Assembly: GCF_900112595.1 (NCBI RefSeq)
Contig: NZ_FOMI01000002.1
Location: 16,690-80,689 of the forward strand
Direction: 5' to 3'
Source of the DNA: Algibacter pectinivorans
GTDB lineage: Bacteria; Bacteroidota; Bacteroidia; Flavobacteriales; Flavobacteriaceae
DNA length: 64,000 nucleotides
The position numbers and the translations under genes are program-made. Shown here piece after piece: positions 62,935 to 64,000 of this stretch. The notes below the pieces were generated by a model. The model saw nothing but the letters and a program-made list of their open reading frames with translations. It did no database searches and was not told the origin of the DNA. Positions within the stretch are counted from its first letter, which is position 1; every line of letters starts with the position of its first letter.

Positions 62935-64000
62935 TTATTTCTCGTGGTAATAATTATACACCTTTTCTGCTCGCGACACCCCTATAACAGCTTCCAACTC
63001 ATCTAGCTTAGCATTGGCTACTCGTTTTGCCGATTTAAAATGCCTTAATAATTCGACTACCGTTTTTTCTCCAACACCTGTAATGGTCTCTAATTCTGTA
63101 TTTAACGCTGTTCTACTGCGTTTATTTCTATGATGCTCGATTCCAAATCGGTGCGCCTCGTTTCGTAATTGTTGAATAATTTTTAGGGTCTCGCTTTTTT
63201 TATCTAAATATAAGGGAATTGGATCGTCTGGGTAAAATAATTCTTCCAAACGTTTAGCAATTCCGATAATAGCTATTGTTCCTCTAAGCCCTAATGCTTC
63301 TAGACTTTTTAAAGCCGACGATAATTGGCCTTTACCTCCATCTATAATTATTAGTTGTGGCAAGGGTTGGTTTTCTTCAAGCAAACGTTTGTAGCGCCTA
63401 TACACCACCTCTTCCATAGATGCAAAATCGTCTGGACCTTCAACCGTTTTTATATTAAAATGGCGATAATCTTTTTTACTTGGTTTGCCGTTTTTAAAAA
63501 CTACGCAAGCCGCTACCGGATGTGTACCCTGTATGTTCGAGTTATCGAAACACTCGATATGTCGTGGCTCTTCCGATAGGCGTAAATCGACTTTCATTTG
63601 TGCCATAATACGATTGGCATGCCTATCTGGATCTACAATTTTAATTTGCTTAAAACGCTCCATTCTAAAATACTTAGCATTGCGGAGCGATAGATCTAGA
63701 ATATGCTTTTTATCGCCTAGTTTAGGAATTGTTACTTTTAAATCTTCTCCCAAATCGACCTTAAAAGGCACATAAATTTCTTTAGAATTGGAGTTGAAAC
63801 GTTGCCTAATCTCGGTTATAGACAACTCTAACAATTCTTTATCGGTTTCGTCTAGTTTCTTTTTAATTTCTAAGGTATGCGAACGGATTATAGAACCATA
63901 GGATAATTGTAAAAAGTTTACATAACCATAGCTCTCGTCGCTCATTATAGAAAACACATCGACATTGCTAATTTTAGGATTTACAATGGTAGATTTTGCT
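62935..64000 (-). CDS. uvrC: Excinuclease ABC subunit UvrC, 3' part
   Basis: The frame stays open to the window edge, so the gene start is outside; the GTG at 63957 is internal. About 355 C-terminal residues are seen. They cover the RNase H-like endonuclease domain that makes the 5' incision (IECFDNSNIQGTHPVAACVV, IIIDGGKGQLSSA, FRNEAHRFGI-like LRNEAHRFGIEHHR) and the C-terminal tandem helix-hairpin-helix (ETITGVGEKTVVELLRHF, LEAVIGVSRAEKVYNYY). UvrC is the nuclease of nucleotide-excision repair. Confidence 0.95.
   Translation of the reverse strand, partial: AKSTIVNPKISNVDVFSIMSDESYGYVNFLQLSYGSIIRSHTLEIKKKLDETDKELLELSITEIRQRFNSNSKEIYVPFKVDLGEDLKVTIPKLGDKKHILDLSLRNAKYFRMERFKQIKIVDPDRHANRIMAQMKVDLRLSEEPRHIECFDNSNIQGTHPVAACVVFKNGKPSKKDYRHFNIKTVEGPDDFASMEEVVYRRYKRLLEENQPLPQLIIIDGGKGQLSSALKSLEALGLRGTIAIIGIAKRLEELFYPDDPIPLYLDKKSETLKIIQQLRNEAHRFGIEHHRNKRSRTALNTELETITGVGEKTVVELLRHFKSAKRVANAKLDELEAVIGVSRAEKVYNYYHEK

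Overview
The window is low-GC, densely coded chromosome of a Bacteroidota bacterium, most likely a marine member of the Flavobacteriaceae. The evidence is a type IX secretion (T9SS) C-terminal sorting domain beside a PorP/SprF protein, Bacteroidota-type TonB receptors with carboxypeptidase-like plug extensions, many short-signal lipoproteins, an SdhCAB complex with a single b-type membrane subunit, family domains largely confined to the phylum (DUF2480, DUF3078, DUF5689, choice-of-anchor B), and promoters of the TTG-N19/20-TAnnTTTG type. I cannot name the genus. No rRNA, tRNA, CRISPR array or intact insertion sequence was seen.

Layout. 1-2267: 3' end of a large T9SS-exported adhesin, its PorP/SprF partner, and a thioredoxin-fold peroxiredoxin-like gene. 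2268-2713: remnant of a Y1 (RAYT-type) transposase and a strong palindrome. 2714-5755 (minus): Tas-like aldo/keto reductase, OmpA-like lipoprotein and exonuclease III, with a composite dispersed repeat between the first two. 6034-10376: a giant predicted outer-membrane barrel, convergent with an M28 peptidase whose stop codon it overlaps. 10451-13905 (minus): sdhCAB with a clear promoter and terminator. 14158-17878 (minus): two tandem 600-residue T9SS-secreted metalloprotease paralogues. 17990-24058: Xaa-Pro aminopeptidase, aspartate kinase with a divergent ACT-like protein, alpha/beta hydrolase, two tandem small CHCC zinc-binding proteins, thiL. 24131-28717: a tight operon of four lipoproteins containing an MbnP/MbnH pair. 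28833-38114: a third small CHCC protein, then the SUF iron-sulfur cluster operon (sufA, B, C, D, S, E and a SufT-like gene) interspersed with two small lipoproteins and followed by DUF2480 and DUF3078 genes. 38183-41668 (minus): PBP1A and HflX. 41765-48750: two endonuclease/exonuclease/phosphatase (EEP) genes around a DUF5689 lipoprotein and a TonB receptor. 48819-57432 (minus): membrane protein, Oar-like TonB receptor, pgi, M23 peptidase, tryptophan 2,3-dioxygenase, DUF3108 protein. 57839-60276 (minus): hppD and hmgA for tyrosine breakdown. 60556-64000 (minus): patatin-barrel fusion and the 3' part of uvrC.

How the genes fit together. Most of the window is core physiology (respiration, Fe-S assembly, cell wall, glycolysis, aromatic amino-acid catabolism, DNA repair) plus an unusually rich set of surface and secreted proteins. 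The most system-like loci are the four-lipoprotein MbnP/MbnH operon, which may be a heme-dependent protein-modification and copper-binding unit with two propeller partners, and the TonB/DUF5689/EEP locus, which may scavenge nucleic acid or phosphate. Dispersed palindromic repeats sit in many of the longer gaps, and one has supplied the last codons of hmgA.
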